DNA of 7,879 nucleotides, taken from the NCBI GenBank assembly GCA_002501855.1, contig DAOM01000121.1, forward strand, positions 1 to 7,879, written 5' to 3'. Position 1 is the stretch's first letter. Each line of letters opens with the position of its first letter. Both the position numbers and the translations under genes were made by a program. The notes beneath the pieces are model-generated. The model worked only from the letters and a program-made list of their open reading frames with translations. It ran no database searches and was not told the DNA's origin. Origin of the DNA: Candidatus Nitrosopolaris nunavutensis. Its GTDB lineage: Archaea; Thermoproteota; Nitrososphaeria; Nitrososphaerales; Nitrososphaeraceae. Shown in pieces: positions 6,033 to 7,879 of this stretch.

Positions 6033-7445
6033 TTGGCGCTTATTTTGAATAGAGCGGACTTGGAAAAAGACCACCACCCTAGCCGATCATTGAAGATCTC
6101 TCTTTCTGCATTAGAATTCTGTCTTCGGAATTCCGATCCAAAAAGACTCGTAGACCATGCGGTTAAATTAAGAAACTCCAGGTTATTGTTGACTGACATC
6201 CGTAACAATATCATTAAGTTAGATCTGGATGATTATGAATCGATATATGTGGCCGGTGCGGGCAAGGCCGCAGCCATAATGTCTGACGCAATTTCTACGA
6301 TTTTAAAGAAAAGACTTTCTGGTGGCGCGATTAATGTTCCCCATGACATGGTTAAAAACAAAATCGGTGGTGTTATAAAAACTCGACAAATAAAGGTGAC
6401 TGAGGCAGGCCATCCTTTACCTGACAAAGCAGGTGTACAAGGCACAATAAAAATTGTTGAATTAGTAAAAAAAGCTACTGAACGTGACTTGATATTTTGT
6501 TTAGTTTCCGGTGGAGGCTCTGCGCTATTACCACTTCCGCTCAAGGGTATCTCACTTCACGATAAGCAGAAAATTACGGACGCAATGTTATCTGTAGGCG
6601 CGACCATTAATGAGGTCAATGTAGTCCGCAAACACCTCTCGCTTGTTAAAGGTGGCCGACTCGTGCGATATGTCAAGAGCGGTTGTACAGTGGTCACATT
6701 GATCTTGTCCGATGTTATAGGTGACGAAATCGATATCATTGCTTCAGGACCAACGGTACCTGATAGGTCGACATTTCAAGACGCAGCCGAGATCTTGAAA
6801 AAATATCGTTTATGGCAGAAACCTTTTACCTCAGTTAGACGACTGATAATAAAGGGTATTAATGGCGAAATCGAAGATACACCAAAAGAGGGCGATCCCA
6901 TTTTTGAGAAGGTGCATAACATTTTAATCGGCAACAACCCACTTCTATGCGACTACGCAGCGAAATATCTTGGAAAACATGTAAGCACAGTAATGAACCT
7001 AGGCTCTACCTTTGCTGGCGAAGCACGAGAATTCGGCTATTATCTTGCGGACTTGGGTAAAGATGCGATCCGGTCACCTGAATCAGTTGCACTTGTAATG
7101 GGAGGGGAGACTACGGTCAAACTTAATCGTTTTAAAAGAAACGGATTGGGAGGTCGTAATCAAGAGGCTGTTCTCTCAGCCGCTCTAAAGTGTAGATTTC
7201 CCCCTAAAGTTGATATTACCATTTTGTGTTTGGGCACCGATGGGGTAGATGGGAATTCAAAAGCGGCCGGTGCGATTTTAACCCCCGAAACTATGTCTAG
7301 AATCAAAGCGAGCGGCGTGAAAGTCAAAGAATATTTGGATAGGCATGATAGTTACCGGGCTTTAAGACAATTAAGGTCAATAATCGTGACCGGCCGTACC
7401 GGGACAAATGTAAATGACATAGCAATCGTATGTAGAATATTATAA
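6033..7445 (+). CDS. Glycerate 2-kinase (DUF4147/MOFRL type)
   Basis: This enzyme phosphorylates D-glycerate with ATP to 2-phosphoglycerate, feeding lower glycolysis and gluconeogenesis, in the cytosol. The product has up to 470 residues. The N-terminal DUF4147 domain (about 22-275) has VAGAGKAA (73-80), whose Lys78 corresponds to the essential lysine of characterised family members. It also has SGGGSALLPLP (159-169), NVVRKHLSLVKGG (196-208), SDVIGD (226-231) and IASGPTVPD (236-244). The C-terminal MOFRL domain (about 350-465) has GGET (357-360), GGRNQE (373-378), GTDGVDG (401-407) and TGRTGTNVND (453-462), where the family more often has TGPTGTNVND. Length is normal or slightly long. The start is uncertain: TTG at 6033 is listed, but TTG at 6045 fits the TATA box better, and neither has a Shine-Dalgarno. 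The gene converges on the biotin ligase with a 44-nt gap. Specificity for glycerate rather than hydroxypyruvate metabolism is family knowledge (old annotations say hydroxypyruvate reductase). Confidence 0.95.
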   Translation: MALILNRADLEKDHHPSRSLKISLSALEFCLRNSDPKRLVDHAVKLRNSRLLLTDIRNNIIKLDLDDYESIYVAGAGKAAAIMSDAISTILKKRLSGGAINVPHDMVKNKIGGVIKTRQIKVTEAGHPLPDKAGVQGTIKIVELVKKATERDLIFCLVSGGGSALLPLPLKGISLHDKQKITDAMLSVGATINEVNVVRKHLSLVKGGRLVRYVKSGCTVVTLILSDVIGDEIDIIASGPTVPDRSTFQDAAEILKKYRLWQKPFTSVRRLIIKGINGEIEDTPKEGDPIFEKVHNILIGNNPLLCDYAAKYLGKHVSTVMNLGSTFAGEAREFGYYLADLGKDAIRSPESVALVMGGETTVKLNRFKRNGLGGRNQEAVLSAALKCRFPPKVDITILCLGTDGVDGNSKAAGAILTPETMSRIKASGVKVKEYLDRHDSYRALRQLRSIIVTGRTGTNVNDIAIVCRIL

Positions 7446-7471
7446 TTTTCTTGTACGAACGAGTGAATGAA

Positions 7472-7505
7472 AAAACAACAAAGATCTAGCTAGTTCTGTT
7501 GTTTT
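7472..7505 (-). terminator. Hairpin with T-run at the 3' end of the biotin-protein ligase
   Basis: Perfect 9-bp arms AAAACAACA (7472-7480) and TGTTGTTTT (7497-7505) enclose a 16-nt loop that contains the palindrome CTAGCTAG. On the minus strand the right-hand side of the stem continues into TTTTTT, resembling an intrinsic terminator. The ligase stop codon (7490-7492) falls in the loop. The stem is AT-rich and weak, so the T-run may matter more than the hairpin. It also lies just after the glycerate kinase stop, so it could affect both convergent transcripts. Confidence 0.4.
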
Positions 7506-7879
7506 AATACACTCGATCTGGTATCGCCGCTGAGGACCTCAATCAAAGACCCGTCATTCTTTTTTAGCACGAGAGACCCATCTAAACCTAAACCCACAAC
7601 TAGACCTTCGATCGTTTTATCTGTCTGCTGAATGGTCACAACGGCGTTTAAAATATCCAATCTATCATTAATTTGATTTAATATAACCATCCCTCCCAGA
7701 TCTTCCTTTTCCAAGTAACAATAGTAATGTTCAAGTCTTTCGAAAAGTAGTTTCAAAAAAGATGGTCTGTTAACGTATTTACCCGATAGTTCACTTTTGA
7801 GAGAGGTAACACTCACATCATTCCCTTTGTGGTCAGGTATGTACGGAAGAATTTTTCGAATATTCACATTTGCGTTGAT
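7490..7879 (-). CDS. birA: Biotin-protein ligase, C-terminal part (5' end beyond right edge)
   Basis: Biotin-protein ligase activates biotin with ATP and attaches it to the carrier lysine of biotin-dependent carboxylases. The 129 visible codons start inside the conserved G-I-G-I-N-x-N motif: the first residues read INANVNI. The frame is open to the window edge, so the GTG at 7867 is internal and not a start. Next comes the family's helix after the catalytic core, SGKYVNRPSFLKLLFERLEHYY, around residues 32-53. The last 50 or so residues form the small SH3-like BPL_C domain, with EGLVVGLGLDGSLVLKKNDG followed by a S-G-D turn. The catalytic R-G-R-G-R-x region lies outside the window. In Thaumarchaeota the expected target is the carrier subunit of acetyl/propionyl-CoA carboxylase of the 3-hydroxypropionate/4-hydroxybutyrate cycle (family knowledge). 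Whether an N-terminal DNA-binding domain is present, as in E. coli BirA, cannot be seen. Confidence 0.88.
   Translation of the reverse strand: MNANVNIRKILPYIPDHKGNDVSVTSLKSELSGKYVNRPSFLKLLFERLEHYYCYLEKEDLGGMVILNQINDRLDILNAVVTIQQTDKTIEGLVVGLGLDGSLVLKKNDGSLIEVLSGDTRSSVLKQQN

Noticed and set aside
7490..7867. Treating the right-edge gene as a complete 125-residue protein from GTG at 7867
   Set aside because: The frame continues to the window edge with INAN, completing the conserved biotin ligase motif, so it is a truncated view of a larger gene.
1..7879. tRNA, rRNA, CRISPR arrays, insertion sequences or prophage genes
   Set aside because: I saw no T-arm-like GTTCGAAT-type sequences with fitting arms, no regularly spaced repeats, and no transposase, integrase or viral structural motifs.

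Overview
The window reads as a stretch of archaeal chromosome, most likely from an ammonia-oxidising-type Thaumarchaeota (Nitrososphaeria). The evidence is the gene content: a short winged-helix protein of the kind abundant in that group, a DUF2203 protein, a zinc-ribbon threonine synthase, a MOFRL-type glycerate 2-kinase and a stand-alone asparagine synthase domain. Several starts also sit about 26 nt downstream of a TATA-like box without a clear Shine-Dalgarno, which is the leaderless archaeal pattern. GC content is moderate (about 40% by eye). Assignment below phylum level is inference.

Left part (1-1772). A minus-strand asparagine synthase-like gene runs off the left edge (TTG start near 872) and lies downstream of a minus-strand winged-helix protein (1019-1318). 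A divergent promoter region separates these from a small plus-strand orphan gene (1506-1772).

Centre (1892-5604). Threonine synthase (plus, 1892-3247) converges, with a 44-nt gap, on anthranilate synthase component I, trpE (minus, 3292-4701). Upstream of trpE on the same strand are a DUF2203 protein (4765-5208) and a small HExxH-motif protein (5230-5604). These three minus-strand genes are closely spaced and could be partly co-transcribed, although trpE also has its own well-placed TATA box. No trpG or other trp gene is adjacent.

Right part (5605-7879). A 428-nt divergent intergenic region holds promoters for both flanks and a perfect 12-bp palindrome. It is followed by glycerate 2-kinase (plus, 6033-7445), which converges on the C-terminal part of a biotin-protein ligase entering from the right edge (minus, 7490-7879).

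Most of the window is core metabolism: threonine, tryptophan, possibly asparagine, 2-phosphoglycerate supply, and biotinylation of carboxylases. I found no mobile element, CRISPR array, rRNA or tRNA. The least explained pieces are the HExxH protein, the 88-residue orphan and the palindrome-bearing intergenic region. I do not see convincing evidence for a wholly new multi-gene system.
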